Source: Candidatus Uhrbacteria bacterium
GTDB taxonomy: Bacteria > Patescibacteriota > Patescibacteriia > UBA9934
DNA length: 58,513 nt
Assembly: GCA_003518105.1 (NCBI GenBank)
Contig: DOZH01000006.1
Location: 1-58,513, forward strand
Direction: 5' to 3'
How positions within the stretch are numbered: the stretch's first letter is position 1; each line of letters opens with the position of its first letter. Positions 15,063 through 23,171 of the stretch are shown one piece after another. The notes beneath the pieces are model-generated. The model did no database searches. It worked only from the letters and a program-made list of their open reading frames with translations, and had not been told where the DNA came from. The position numbers and the translations under genes were made by a program.

Positions 15063-15607
15063 GCTAAGCTACTGAGCAACGCATCAATTTTAGCGTTGAC
15101 GTGGAGGGTGGCGTAGTCGGGTAGTTCCGATACTTCGTGGACGCCGAAGAAGCGGAGGGCGTCGGTCGAGAGACGATAGGTGGGTTGCATTTTGACGACG
15201 TCGTCGCGTTCGTCGACCAGGCCACGGAGCTGCAGGTTGCGCAGGATGAGGGAGCAGTTAACGCCGCGAATGGCTTCGATTTCTGGTTTGGTGAGGGGGC
15301 CACGGTAAGCGACGATGGTGAGGGTTTCGAGGGAGGGGCGGGTCAGTTCCGTGTCGAGCTCGACGTTCGTAGCTTTGGCGACGAGATCCGCGTGCTCAGG
15401 ATTTGTAACTAGCTGCACGAGGTCGTCGCTGATGAGGAGATGAATGCCTGAGGTCGATGAGTTGCGAGACCCAGCTAGAGACTCGACGGCAATGCGAACT
15501 TCGGCCTCAGTGACGCCGATAAGTTTGGCAAGCTGCTTAAGCGCCAGTGGCTTCGTCAGCACGAAGAGCAAGCTTTCGATTTGGCCGATGAGAATTTCTT
15601 GATCCAT
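15047..15607 (-). CDS. scpB: Segregation and condensation protein B
   Basis: ScpB is the winged-helix dimer subunit of the SMC-ScpAB condensin. It has 186 residues from the ATG at 15607, with a TTG three codons earlier as a less likely alternative. Family landmarks are ESLLFVLTKPLALKQLAKL, RPSLETLTIVAYRGPLTKPEIEAIRGVNC and LRNLQLRGLVDERD. The start lies one base after the scpA stop, so the genes are coupled. Its last codons and stop are made of heptad-repeat sequence, so the C-terminus may have been altered by the repeat. No smc gene is in the window. Confidence 0.93.
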   Translation of the reverse strand: MDQEILIGQIESLLFVLTKPLALKQLAKLIGVTEAEVRIAVESLAGSRNSSTSGIHLLISDDLVQLVTNPEHADLVAKATNVELDTELTRPSLETLTIVAYRGPLTKPEIEAIRGVNCSLILRNLQLRGLVDERDDVVKMQPTYRLSTDALRFFGVHEVSELPDYATLHVNAKIDALLSSLAVGSL

Positions 15608-15608
15608 A

Positions 15609-16325
15609 TTAGTCAATGCGGTGAATCATGATGTCGCCCCAAGTGTTCTGTTGCGATGCGCGGATGATGTTGCGACGTAGAAGCTCGAGAAGAGCAAGGA
15701 AGCTCATGACGACGTCGATCTTCTTTTGCGCGCCGGCCGTGACAGTCGAGAAGCTCATGCTAGCGTTTAAGGCGATGGCCTCGCGCATTTCTTCGATACG
15801 TTCTTCTACGGATTTGACACGTTCGAGCGAGACAGCGGTTAAGGCGAAGAAGGGTTCCAGGCGTTTTTGCACGTCGCGATAGGCTTGGGCCAATTCGCTA
15901 GCCGTCGGTGGCCTCCCGCCGAAATTAAAGCCCCCTCTAGCTCCCCCATAGCTGGGGGAGGATTTAACGTACGGTCGCGGGAACAGGAGGTGGGCACCGT
16001 AACGTTCCTCGAGTCGCTCAGCGGCGTCCACGAATTCGCGGTAAATGCGGAGTTGCTCGGCTAAGACGTCGGAGGCGATGTCCTCGTCGACGAGGCGCAG
16101 GAATGGGAGTAGTTCGCGGCTCTTGAGATAGATGAGGCGGGAGGCGACCAGCAGGAAGTCTGCCAGGCCGTCGGCAGGAACGTGAGTTTCCTGTAAGTAC
16201 AGCAAAAAATCGTCAGCAACTTTGGCTAACGAAATTTTGGCGATCTCTAAGTCTTTCTTCTCGATAAGTTCGAGGAGGAGTTCTAGAGGACCGGCGAATT
16301 CTTCGTTTTTGACAGCGAAATCCAT
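15609..16325 (-). CDS. scpA: Segregation and condensation protein A, with an inserted palindrome
   Basis: ScpA is the kleisin that bridges SMC heads. It has 238 residues from the ATG at 16325, beginning MDFAVKNEEFAGPLELLLELIEKK with LEIAKISLAKVADDFLLYL and a C-terminal winged helix ending MIHRID. Residues SYGGARGGFNFGG near the middle are encoded by an in-frame copy of a dispersed palindromic repeat (15925-15967), which fits a flexible linker position. The promoter has an extended -10 TATACT at 16332-16337, only six bases from the ATG, so the mRNA is probably leaderless. The later frame start upstream is not needed. Confidence 0.93.
   Translation of the reverse strand: MDFAVKNEEFAGPLELLLELIEKKDLEIAKISLAKVADDFLLYLQETHVPADGLADFLLVASRLIYLKSRELLPFLRLVDEDIASDVLAEQLRIYREFVDAAERLEERYGAHLLFPRPYVKSSPSYGGARGGFNFGGRPPTASELAQAYRDVQKRLEPFFALTAVSLERVKSVEERIEEMREAIALNASMSFSTVTAGAQKKIDVVMSFLALLELLRRNIIRASQQNTWGDIMIHRID
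15925..15967. repeat. Palindromic repeat inside scpA
   Basis: The core CCTCTAGCTCCCCCATAGCT is followed by GGGGGAGGATTTAA, so AGCTCCCCC pairs with GGGGGAG around a short loop. A close copy lies at 25668-25708 between genes. In scpA the reading frame is kept. Confidence 0.8.
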
Positions 16326-16331
16326 GACGGC

Positions 16332-16337
16332 AGTATA
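16332..16337 (-). promoter_or_regulatory. scpAB extended -10
   Basis: On the minus strand TGCTATACT ends six bases before the scpA ATG. The same TGCTATACT sequence is found before parA, tuf and the 20549 gene. Confidence 0.55.
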
Positions 16338-16376
16338 GCATCTGTGGATAAAGGTGAATACGTTGAGCGTCTTCAC

Positions 16377-17687
16377 CTACGGTCTCAGTCTCTGTACATC
16401 TCGAGGAAAAATCGTGGCTTCTTTGACGTTCGCGAGGCCCAGGATGTTTTGGGTGAGGCGCTGGAGACCAATAGCAAAACCGCCTTCGGGTGGGATGCCG
16501 TACTTGTGCATGGTCAAATAGTCCTCAAAGTCGGCTGGGTTCAAGCCCTTCTCCACAATGCGGGCGAGCTGCTCGTCGTAGCGGTTAATGCGCATGCCGC
16601 CGGAAGTGATTTCACTCCCCCAACCGATGACGTCGAAAGTGAGGGTGTTGTTCGGGTCGGCCGGATCCACCTTGGCGTAGAACGGGCGCTTGCCTGGCGT
16701 CCAGTCGGTGACGAAGACAAAGCCGCAGTTGTGGTGCTTGGGTGCCCATTCTTTAGAGAGCCAACGCTCGGCGGCTGGTGAGAGATCTGGCTCCCCTGTT
16801 TCGTCGACTCCCCCTTCGTCGCGGTAGGCAGCGAGGGCGTCGGCTAGCTTGATGCGGGGGAAACGCTCGCCAAGTGGCGGGAGAACGGTTTCGAGGAGCT
16901 TGAGCTCGACGGCGCAATCACTCTGCACAGTAGCGACCATCTGGCGAATGGCAGCTTCTTCGATGTCCATCAACTCCTCGATGTTGTCGATAAAGCCAGC
17001 TTCAAACTCGAGCTGATTGAACTCGGTTAAGTGACGTGAGGTGGCGAACTTTTCGGCTCTAAACGAATAACTGAGACCGTAAACGCCTTCGTAGACGCCC
17101 ATGGTGATTTGCTTGTAGAGCTGGGCCGACTGGGTGAGTGTGGCTTCACGGCCGTAATAGTCGACCTTAAAGAACTCGGCGCCGCCTTCGCTAGCCGCAC
17201 CAGCCAGCACAGGGAAGAAAATTTCCGTGTAGCCTTGTGCTTCCATGAAAGCGCGATAACCGTGGACCAAAGCGGCCTGCACGCGGAAGATGGCGCGCTG
17301 CTTGGGGTGGCGGAGGGTGACCACGCGGTTGTCGAGTAAGGTATCTAGATTGACATCGAGCACTGGCTTGCCGATTTCTACTGGCACAACGTCGACGACA
17401 GGTGAGAGGACTTCGAGAGTCTCGACTTGCATTTCGACCTCCTTAACCAATGGGTCTTTGGACTTCTTTTCCACGATGAGGCCAGTGACGGCTACAACAG
17501 TCTCAACCTGTAAACCGTGGAGTTGCGTGAGCTGTTCGGCGTTAAGCACGGTTTGCGCGAGGCCAGAGCGATCGCGGATGATGGCAAAACCGAACTTGCT
17601 CATATCGCGGAGAGTGTTGAGCCAGCCTTTGATGGTGACGACTTCACCGAGTTTTGAGGGGAGGTCTTTGACGAGAGTTCTGGACAT
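16377..17687 (-). CDS. aspS: Aspartyl-tRNA synthetase, archaeal type
   Basis: Class IIb synthetase that charges tRNA-Asp. The 436-residue length matches the archaeal/eukaryotic type, not the ~590-residue bacterial AspRS with its GAD insertion. An OB-fold anticodon domain (VVTIKGWLNTLRDMSKFGFAIIRDRSG) leads into the catalytic core. Motif 2 lies in YSFRAEKFATSRHLTEFNQLE, and motif 3 is GGFAIGLQRLTQNILGL near the C-terminus. Archaeal-type AspRS is often non-discriminating, but an AsnRS is encoded next door, so tRNA-Asn misacylation is not obviously needed. The gene lies 57 bases after asnS on the same strand. Confidence 0.88.
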   Translation of the reverse strand: MSRTLVKDLPSKLGEVVTIKGWLNTLRDMSKFGFAIIRDRSGLAQTVLNAEQLTQLHGLQVETVVAVTGLIVEKKSKDPLVKEVEMQVETLEVLSPVVDVVPVEIGKPVLDVNLDTLLDNRVVTLRHPKQRAIFRVQAALVHGYRAFMEAQGYTEIFFPVLAGAASEGGAEFFKVDYYGREATLTQSAQLYKQITMGVYEGVYGLSYSFRAEKFATSRHLTEFNQLEFEAGFIDNIEELMDIEEAAIRQMVATVQSDCAVELKLLETVLPPLGERFPRIKLADALAAYRDEGGVDETGEPDLSPAAERWLSKEWAPKHHNCGFVFVTDWTPGKRPFYAKVDPADPNNTLTFDVIGWGSEITSGGMRINRYDEQLARIVEKGLNPADFEDYLTMHKYGIPPEGGFAIGLQRLTQNILGLANVKEATIFPRDVQRLRP

Positions 17688-17696
17688 ATATTAGAA

Positions 17697-17725
17697 GTTA
17701 GTAGTTTGTAGTCGGTAGTTGGTAG
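17697..17725. repeat. Heptad repeat GTTNGTA, four copies
   Basis: GTTAGTA/GTTTGTA/GTCGGTA/GTTGGTA fills much of the asnS-aspS gap, directly upstream of the aspS start. Confidence 0.75.
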
Positions 17726-17743
17726 TGGCGCCGTGAATAATAT

Positions 17744-19048
<1,305 letters not shown>

Positions 19049-19100
19049 AAATAATATTGACTTTTTAAGGTTTTATTGTTATGATGATCACATCACGAGG

Positions 19101-19142
19101 AAAAGAGTTCCTGAAGGGTTTCGTCCCGCTAGGAGCTCTTTT
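19101..19142. terminator. Hairpin at the NYN 3' end
   Basis: AAAAGAGTTCCT (19101-19112) pairs with AGGAGCTCTTTT (19131-19142) with one mismatch. Read on the minus strand it ends in CTCTTTT, so it may act as a weak terminator between the NYN gene and asnS. Confidence 0.5.
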
Positions 19143-19662
19143 CATTTGTATGGTCATTTGTATGGTCATTTTTAGCGATTTTACTCTTAAGATCGTTCAT
19201 AAAGTGAAAGATGTTGTTTTCTGGTGGACAAAGTGTTTTCAAGAGAACGGAATGCTTTTGACGATTAGGAATGAGAACTTTTTCAAGCTTATTCTGTCCC
19301 ATGAGGTACTCGACAAGGCACCTGAAATCGCCGTCCCCCGTCACTATAACTGCTTTCTCATAATTCGAAAGTTCGATCATACTGTGCAGAACCAGCTCGG
19401 CATCGACGTTTCCTTTTATCGTTCCATCCTTTAATATCAGTGTCGGTTTAAAAATGCAGATAAATCCTGCTCGTTGTAAGAAATGATAAAGCTGTTCATT
19501 ACCTGTTTTATAGCCAATGAAAATAAAGGCCTGTGTCACTGAATATTTATCCTGGAGATATCGACGGAATTTTCGCATGTCCAAAATCCAGCCTTGGCTC
19601 TTGACCCCAAGATGCACATTTTGTGCATCGATAAATGCAAAGTTGTTCGGTTTTGGAGTCAT
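19129..19662 (-). CDS. NYN-domain putative ribonuclease downstream of a T-box
   Basis: This 177-residue PIN-like protein of the LabA/NYN group has the expected acidic motifs: FAFIDAQNVHLGV at the N-terminus, IKGNVDAELVLHSMIE in the middle and VIVTGDGDFRCLVEYLM near residue 110. The C-terminus contains the near-repeat NDHTNDHTNE. It is the first gene after the T-box attenuator and the triple hairpin, and asnS follows. Being first behind an amino-acid-responsive leader suggests that its expression rises when the cognate tRNA is uncharged. That link to tRNA or translation stress is an inference. Confidence 0.85.
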   Translation of the reverse strand: MTPKPNNFAFIDAQNVHLGVKSQGWILDMRKFRRYLQDKYSVTQAFIFIGYKTGNEQLYHFLQRAGFICIFKPTLILKDGTIKGNVDAELVLHSMIELSNYEKAVIVTGDGDFRCLVEYLMGQNKLEKVLIPNRQKHSVLLKTLCPPENNIFHFMNDLKSKIAKNDHTNDHTNEKSS

Positions 19663-19676
19663 ATTTGTATTATTCC

Positions 19677-19754
19677 AACTGTCCGATTATTTCGGACAGT
19701 TCATTTCAACTGGTGACAAATTGTCACCAGTTGGTCACAGAACGTGACCAACTG
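19677..19754 (-). promoter_or_regulatory. Triple hairpin with mutually exclusive arms
   Basis: Three hairpins lie between the T-box terminator and the NYN start: AACTGTCCG/CGGACAGTT (19677-19685/19693-19701), AACTGGTGAC/GTCACCAGTT (19708-19732) and CAGTTGGTCAC/GTGACCAACTG (19728-19754). The second and third share 19728-19732, so they cannot both form fully. The recurrent AACTG/CAGTT arms allow re-pairing. The innermost hairpin ends about 14 bases before the NYN ATG, close enough to affect ribosome access. Confidence 0.7.
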
Positions 19755-19902
19755 AAAATAAAAATTCACCCGTACAGAACAACCATCGATGATGATTATC
19801 TTGTAAGGGCGAATCTTAGATAAGATCGCGGTGCCACCTCACTTTAGGCTTTTCAGCAGTTGTGCGCGCTGGTCGTTAAGCAGCGAGAGGTGTGTCAGGC
19901 CT
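19755..19902 (-). promoter_or_regulatory. T-box riboswitch (compact), upstream of NYN-asnS
   Basis: On the minus strand AAGTGAGGTGGCACCGCG (19827-19844) matches the T-box consensus AAnnnRGGUGGnACCGCG. ATTCGCCCTT then supplies the 3' antiterminator strand. The bulge UGGC would pair with a tRNA ending GCCA, and Asn and Asp tRNAs carry G73. A competing terminator forms from ATTCGCCC (19807-19814) and GGGTGAAT (19764-19771), followed by TTTTTATTTT. Upstream, a CGCTG/CAGCG hairpin (19867-19885) exposes CTTAACGAC, containing AAC, the Asn specifier codon. The stem I region is far smaller than in Firmicutes T-boxes. Confidence 0.85.
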
Positions 19903-19908
19903 GGTTAG

Positions 19909-19937
19909 ACTATAGCTGAAGAGGAGGACGCTGACAA
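19909..19937 (-). promoter_or_regulatory. Promoter of the T-box transcript
   Basis: On the minus strand TTGTCA (19932-19937), a 17-bp spacer and TATAGT (19909-19914) predict a start near 19902, just upstream of the specifier hairpin. Confidence 0.75.
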
Positions 19938-19949
19938 GCGGTCGCGCTA

Positions 19950-19981
19950 AAACACAAAATCCCCAAAATGGGGATATGTGC
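19950..19981 (-). terminator. Terminator after the decayed orphan copy
   Basis: On the minus strand ATCCCCA-TTTT-GGGGAT is extended by CACA/TGTG and followed by TTTT. It insulates the T-box promoter from upstream transcription. Confidence 0.7.
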
Positions 19982-19989
19982 CACAGTGA

Positions 19990-20112
19990 AGAGACTAGCG
20001 GGACCGCCATCGGATTCAGGCGATTGAAGTCGTTGCTCAGCCAGTTGAGGTTGACGTAGACCCGACCCTCGTGGCGGTAGACGTACCGGACCACGCGGTT
20101 GCCATCCGAGTT
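19990..20112 (-). pseudogene. Truncated duplicate of the 20549 orphan gene
   Basis: About 120 bp match the 3' end of the 20549 gene at roughly 90% identity. The translated fragment VYRHEGRVYVNLNWLSNDF corresponds to VYRHGGRVYVNLYWLSDDF in the intact protein. The copy has lost its N-terminal two thirds. Weak similarity may continue to about 20230. It was probably made by tandem duplication and then decayed. The tail runs on into unrelated sequence. Confidence 0.8.
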
Positions 20113-20424
20113 GCGAATCTGCGCACTACACCATCCAGGACACCGCCCCTCGAATAGCTCTCAGCTGCTCTTGAGGTTGAATATTATGTGCGATCTCGGA
20201 GCCCGGCACAGTGTGAGCAGTTCGCAAACCGCTCGGCAAGGGCTCACTAATCGACCAGTGTAGTGCACCGAGTAATCTTCATGTTAGAGATGGCCCAAGA
20301 GACGCTGTCGTCAACCGTAATCAACGCCATTCTGCCCAAGTGCGCGCACCGAGTCAGGTAGGGGGAAGCCGTAACCGCCCCCGTATTCACCCGACCTACC
20401 ATCATGTTACCACAAAAAACGAAA
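20113..20424. other. Decayed spacer, no gene supported
   Basis: This stretch may contain remnants of the duplicated orphan gene up to about 20230. A 52-67-codon frame at 20247-20405 has no Shine-Dalgarno site and no recognisable protein. I see no other function. Confidence 0.45.
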
Positions 20425-20461
20425 TGAGGATCCCGACACAGCTTGCGCAATGTGGGATCCT
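20425..20461 (-). terminator. Long hairpin with T-run
   Basis: GAGGATCCC pairs with GGGATCCTC across a 19-nt loop. On the minus strand it is followed by ATTTCGTTTTTT, a good intrinsic terminator for the 20549 gene's transcript or for the lost duplicate's 5' region. Confidence 0.7.
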
Positions 20462-20464
20462 CAA

Positions 20465-20548
20465 CGGAACGGGTTGGCTCGGGCCTGCCAGCAGGGCCTA
20501 AGGGCTAAGGGTCTGAGAGCTAAGAGTCTCAGGCTCAGAGCAAAGGCT
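20465..20548 (-). other. Repetitive hairpin-rich 3' region of the 20549 gene
   Basis: Short related blocks such as CTAAGGGCT, CTAAGGGTCT, CTAAGAGTCT and GGCTCTAAGGGCT follow one another after the stop codon. They include a CTGAGA...TCTCAG stem and a GGGCC/GGCCC stem. The function is unknown. Confidence 0.5.
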
Positions 20549-21094
20549 CTAAGGGCTTACTCGCGGGACCGCCATCGGATACAGGCGATAGAAGTCGTCG
20601 CTCAGCCAGTAGAGGTTGACGTAGACCCGACCCCCGTGGCGGTAGACGCACCGGACCACGCGGTCGCCACCCGAGCGGCGAAAGACCGAGCCGCAGATGA
20701 CGTACTTGCCCTCCCAGCTGTCCTGGAAGAGGGTCGGATCCGCCTCGATGCGATCGATGACGTGACTCGACAGGATGACCGCGTGCTCGAGGAGCATGGC
20801 CTCGCCGCCGACCACACCCTTATCAATCTGTGTGGGGCAGAGCTGAACGTCGATCTTGGTGAGGTCGACTAGACCACGGAACAGGTTCTCGGGCTGCTCG
20901 GCCTCGTCGTAGGTGCAGCCAGCCGGGATGTTGGGCCTGCCCGAGCAGTCCACCAACACGGGGTTGACCCTGCCGATGAGGTAGCGGCTGAGCGCGGGCT
21001 GCTGGGCGATGGCCGCCAGATTCTCCGAGGTGCCGCCTTCGGCTGCAAAGGAAGCGAGGAAGACGTCGACATCAGCGGGGTTGAAGTTGGTCAT
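20549..21094 (-). CDS. Orphan protein, 181 aa
   Basis: I do not recognise the family. From the ATG at 21094, which has a CCGGAGTTCATC Shine-Dalgarno context, it encodes 181 residues with no signal or membrane segment. Four cysteines occur (VDCSG, GCTYD, LCPT, VICGS) without a tight metal-site spacing. The C-terminal third (VVRCVYRHGGRVYVNLYWLSDDF) is the part duplicated at 19990-20112. It has a consensus promoter at 21148-21176 and an upstream dyad shared with the operon at 25865. Codon use is GC-rich compared with recO next to it. Confidence 0.75.
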   Translation of the reverse strand: MTNFNPADVDVFLASFAAEGGTSENLAAIAQQPALSRYLIGRVNPVLVDCSGRPNIPAGCTYDEAEQPENLFRGLVDLTKIDVQLCPTQIDKGVVGGEAMLLEHAVILSSHVIDRIEADPTLFQDSWEGKYVICGSVFRRSGGDRVVRCVYRHGGRVYVNLYWLSDDFYRLYPMAVPRVSP

Positions 21095-21147
21095 GATGAA
21101 CTCCGGGGGTAGTGAGTGGGGTGGATGAAAAGAAGTTGACGAAAAGT

Positions 21148-21176
21148 AGTATAGCAAAAAAATGGCCTTTTGTCAA
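21148..21176 (-). promoter_or_regulatory. Promoter of the 20549 gene
   Basis: On the minus strand TTGACA (21171-21176), 17 bp, then TATACT (21148-21153), within an extended TGCTATACT. This is one of the best promoters in the window. Confidence 0.85.
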
Positions 21177-21195
21177 GCCATGGTGGCGATTATTT

Positions 21196-21209
21196 GGCTA
21201 AAATTGGCT
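21196..21209 (-). promoter_or_regulatory. Shared upstream dyad, copy at the 20549 promoter
   Basis: On the minus strand AGCCAATTTTAGCC is followed by AAAT. It ends exactly 19 bp before the -35, the same distance as GGCTAATTTTAGCC before the operon promoter at 25762. A shared operator or activator site is the inference. Confidence 0.5.
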
Positions 21210-21213
21210 TAAT

Positions 21214-22002
21214 TTATGGAGTTGTGGTGAGGGGTAAAATGCCGGTCCAGAAAGGTTGCGTCGGGTGGCCGGGGACGTGGTAAAGGACGGTGTCGTGGAC
21301 GCAGGAGGCCAGAGAGGCGACGTCGGCGCCTTTGAGGGGATAGCGGAAAAGGCCATCGTAAGAGCTGTCGCGAGCCAGGCGAAGGAGTTGAACCACCTCT
21401 TGGCGCAAGGGAGTGGCCAAGAACCACTCGCCAGGGTTTTTGGCGATGCAGGAGGAGCAGACCAGTCCCCCACGGCCGCCATGCCAACGGAAAGATAAGG
21501 GCACGATCTCCCCTTCACAACCAACGCAATGGTCCAGGGCAACGTTGTAGCCAAGTTGGCGCATTAAACGGAGAAGAAAGCCGCTCAGCAAAAAAGTGCT
21601 GCGGGTGGGGTGCAGAGATTCTTGAGAATTGAGAAAGTGGAGCCAGGTGGTCAGCTCGCCGTAGAGCACGGCGTCCTCCTGTTCTTCGTGCATGATTTTA
21701 TCGAGGAGGCCGAGCGAGGTGAGGACGAGCAGACGGTGGTCGATGTTGTCCGCCAGGCGTTTGAAAGCGTGCTTACGCTCGACGCCGATGACGGTGACGG
21801 AGTGTGCGCCGCGGATTATTTCGAGCTCGAGGATGGCGCAAGGTTCCAGGTGCGGGGCGAGTTTAGCGAGGGGCTTAGCGCCACCACGACCGAAGAACTC
21901 GAGCTTGCCGTGGCCGGGCGTCAAGGCGGAATAACGCCTGTCAGCTTCGCGCCAGGGTGAGACCGAAAGGATGATAGCTTCAGTCTTAATGCTCGCCCAC
22001 AT
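21214..22002 (-). CDS. recO: DNA repair protein RecO
   Basis: RecO anneals single strands and, with RecR, loads RecA at gaps. The 262-residue length is normal. The N-terminal OB fold is TEAIILSVSPWREADRRYSALTPGHGKLEFFGRGG. The zinc-finger region reads CVGCEGEIVPLSFRWHGGRGGLVCSSC near residues 155-180, keeping four cysteines. The C-terminal helices follow. It lies 17 bases after ruvX on the same strand. Confidence 0.92.
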   Translation of the reverse strand: MWASIKTEAIILSVSPWREADRRYSALTPGHGKLEFFGRGGAKPLAKLAPHLEPCAILELEIIRGAHSVTVIGVERKHAFKRLADNIDHRLLVLTSLGLLDKIMHEEQEDAVLYGELTTWLHFLNSQESLHPTRSTFLLSGFLLRLMRQLGYNVALDHCVGCEGEIVPLSFRWHGGRGGLVCSSCIAKNPGEWFLATPLRQEVVQLLRLARDSSYDGLFRYPLKGADVASLASCVHDTVLYHVPGHPTQPFWTGILPLTTTP

Positions 22003-22019
22003 ACGTCAACAATAACAAA

Positions 22020-22421
22020 CTAAGCGAGGCGGCGAAGATCGTCTAGGTGGGCTTGAAGAACTAATTGTGCGGCGATGGCGTCTTCCTGGGCTTTGACGCC
22101 GAATTCCTGCTGCATACGCCGAGCTTCCGAAGAGGAGAATTTTTCGTCGGCCTGGATGATGGGCAGCTTGGTGGCGGCGGTGAGAGCCTCGATGAACTTC
22201 AAAGTAAGATCGACCTGAGTTGAGGAATGTTCAGGATTGCTTTGATATGGCACGCCGACCACGAGAGCGTCGAGGCCTTCGGCTTTAACGAGTTTGAGAA
22301 TGTACGGAATTGACTCGATGCCACCTGGGATGACTTCTAAGGGGAACGCTAAGCCAGAGCTATCGTCGCCAATAGCTAAGCCGATTTTTTTGAGGCCGAA
22401 GTCGATGCCGAGGAAGCGCAT
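22020..22421 (-). CDS. ruvX: Putative pre-16S rRNA nuclease/Holliday junction resolvase-like YqgF
   Basis: YqgF/RuvX proteins are RNase H-fold nucleases linked to 16S rRNA 5' processing. It has 133 residues. The first acidic motif is MRFLGIDFGLKKIGLAIGD, VVGVPYQSNPEHSS is the central motif, and QADEKFSSSEARR carries the conserved DE..S/T region. The protein is complete and closely precedes recO. Confidence 0.93.
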   Translation of the reverse strand: MRFLGIDFGLKKIGLAIGDDSSGLAFPLEVIPGGIESIPYILKLVKAEGLDALVVGVPYQSNPEHSSTQVDLTLKFIEALTAATKLPIIQADEKFSSSEARRMQQEFGVKAQEDAIAAQLVLQAHLDDLRRLA

Positions 22422-22432
22422 ACAGAAATAAA

Positions 22433-22466
22433 GTTGGTAGTTTGTAGTAGGTAGTTGGTAGTTGGG
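22433..22466. repeat. Heptad repeat GTTGGTA, about five copies
   Basis: GTTGGTA/GTTTGTA/GTAGGTA/GTTGGTA/GTTGGG lies directly upstream of the ruvX start. It belongs to the same family as the blocks at 50, 14983, 15029 and 17697. Confidence 0.8.
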
Positions 22467-22483
22467 AAGTAAAATTTGAGTAA

Positions 22484-22945
22484 TTACGGACTTACGGCTA
22501 CATCAGACTGGAAGTCGACGCGGAGGACGGTGCCGTCCACGCTGACTGGGAGGTCGTCGGTGACATTGAAGAGTTGGTCGCCGTTGTCGACGTGAAGCAA
22601 GGCGATGTAGCTCTTGGTTGGGTCAAGCGGAGTATTGAGTCTGACGCCGGTGCCGTCGTGGAGGCCGGGGTCGAGATAACCTGAGGTGGCGATAATTGGA
22701 CCAGGGGCGCTACCGATAGCATCGTGGATGGTGATGAAGCCGCCTTTACCTAGATTAACGGTGAAGAGTTGCATGTTGGCCCAACTGGCGCCGGGGGTGA
22801 TGGCGAGGGTGGAACCTGGAACGTCAACGGGAACGTAGCCCAGGCCGACGGGGGCGGTGGGAGCAGCAAAGAAGAGGGCGCCGAGGCCAGCGATGACTAC
22901 GAGGATAACGGCGAGGACGACGAGGTCGGCTTTTTTGAAGATCAT
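22484..22945 (-). CDS. Membrane-anchored extracytoplasmic protein
   Basis: The function is unknown. The 153-residue protein has an N-terminal transmembrane anchor (LVVLAVILVVIAGLGALFFA) and a soluble domain outside. The motifs FITIHDAIGSAPGPIIATSGYLDPG and LDPTKSYIALLHVDNGD resemble the DUF7282-type beta-sandwich found in archaeal and CPR surface proteins. The domain call is tentative. The start overlaps the 22942 gene's stop by four bases, so the two are co-translated. Confidence 0.65.
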   Translation of the reverse strand: MIFKKADLVVLAVILVVIAGLGALFFAAPTAPVGLGYVPVDVPGSTLAITPGASWANMQLFTVNLGKGGFITIHDAIGSAPGPIIATSGYLDPGLHDGTGVRLNTPLDPTKSYIALLHVDNGDQLFNVTDDLPVSVDGTVLRVDFQSDVAVSP

Positions 22946-23151
22946 ATTTTGGTTAATTGATTGTCCATGAGGGAGGTGTCGGCCGCGTCGATGCTCTCGT
23001 AGTCGACGAAAAAGTCCAGGCTGCCGACGCGCACTTCGTAGCCGCCGTCGTAGTGGTTGGGGGTGATGTAGACGGCCTCTGTCGTATTTTGGCTGCTAAC
23101 TTTAGCGATGTGTTGGCGGATGAAGGCTTCGTCGGTAGGTTGATGGCGCAT
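22942..23151 (-). CDS. Small hypothetical protein, 69 aa
   Basis: I do not recognise this protein. It is short and acidic, with no membrane segment (EAVYITPNHYDGGYEVRVGSLDFFVDYESID), and is predicted to be a small beta-rich domain. It overlaps the next gene by four bases and follows the ABC exporter genes by 20 bases, so it is probably part of the same transcript. Confidence 0.6.
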   Translation of the reverse strand: MRHQPTDEAFIRQHIAKVSSQNTTEAVYITPNHYDGGYEVRVGSLDFFVDYESIDAADTSLMDNQLTKI

Positions 23152-23171
23152 ACGAGGGTAGTTTAGCTTAC

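Noticed and set aside
20247..20450. 67-codon minus-strand frame
   Set aside because: It has no Shine-Dalgarno site, starts inside a terminator hairpin region and lies in decayed duplicate sequence.
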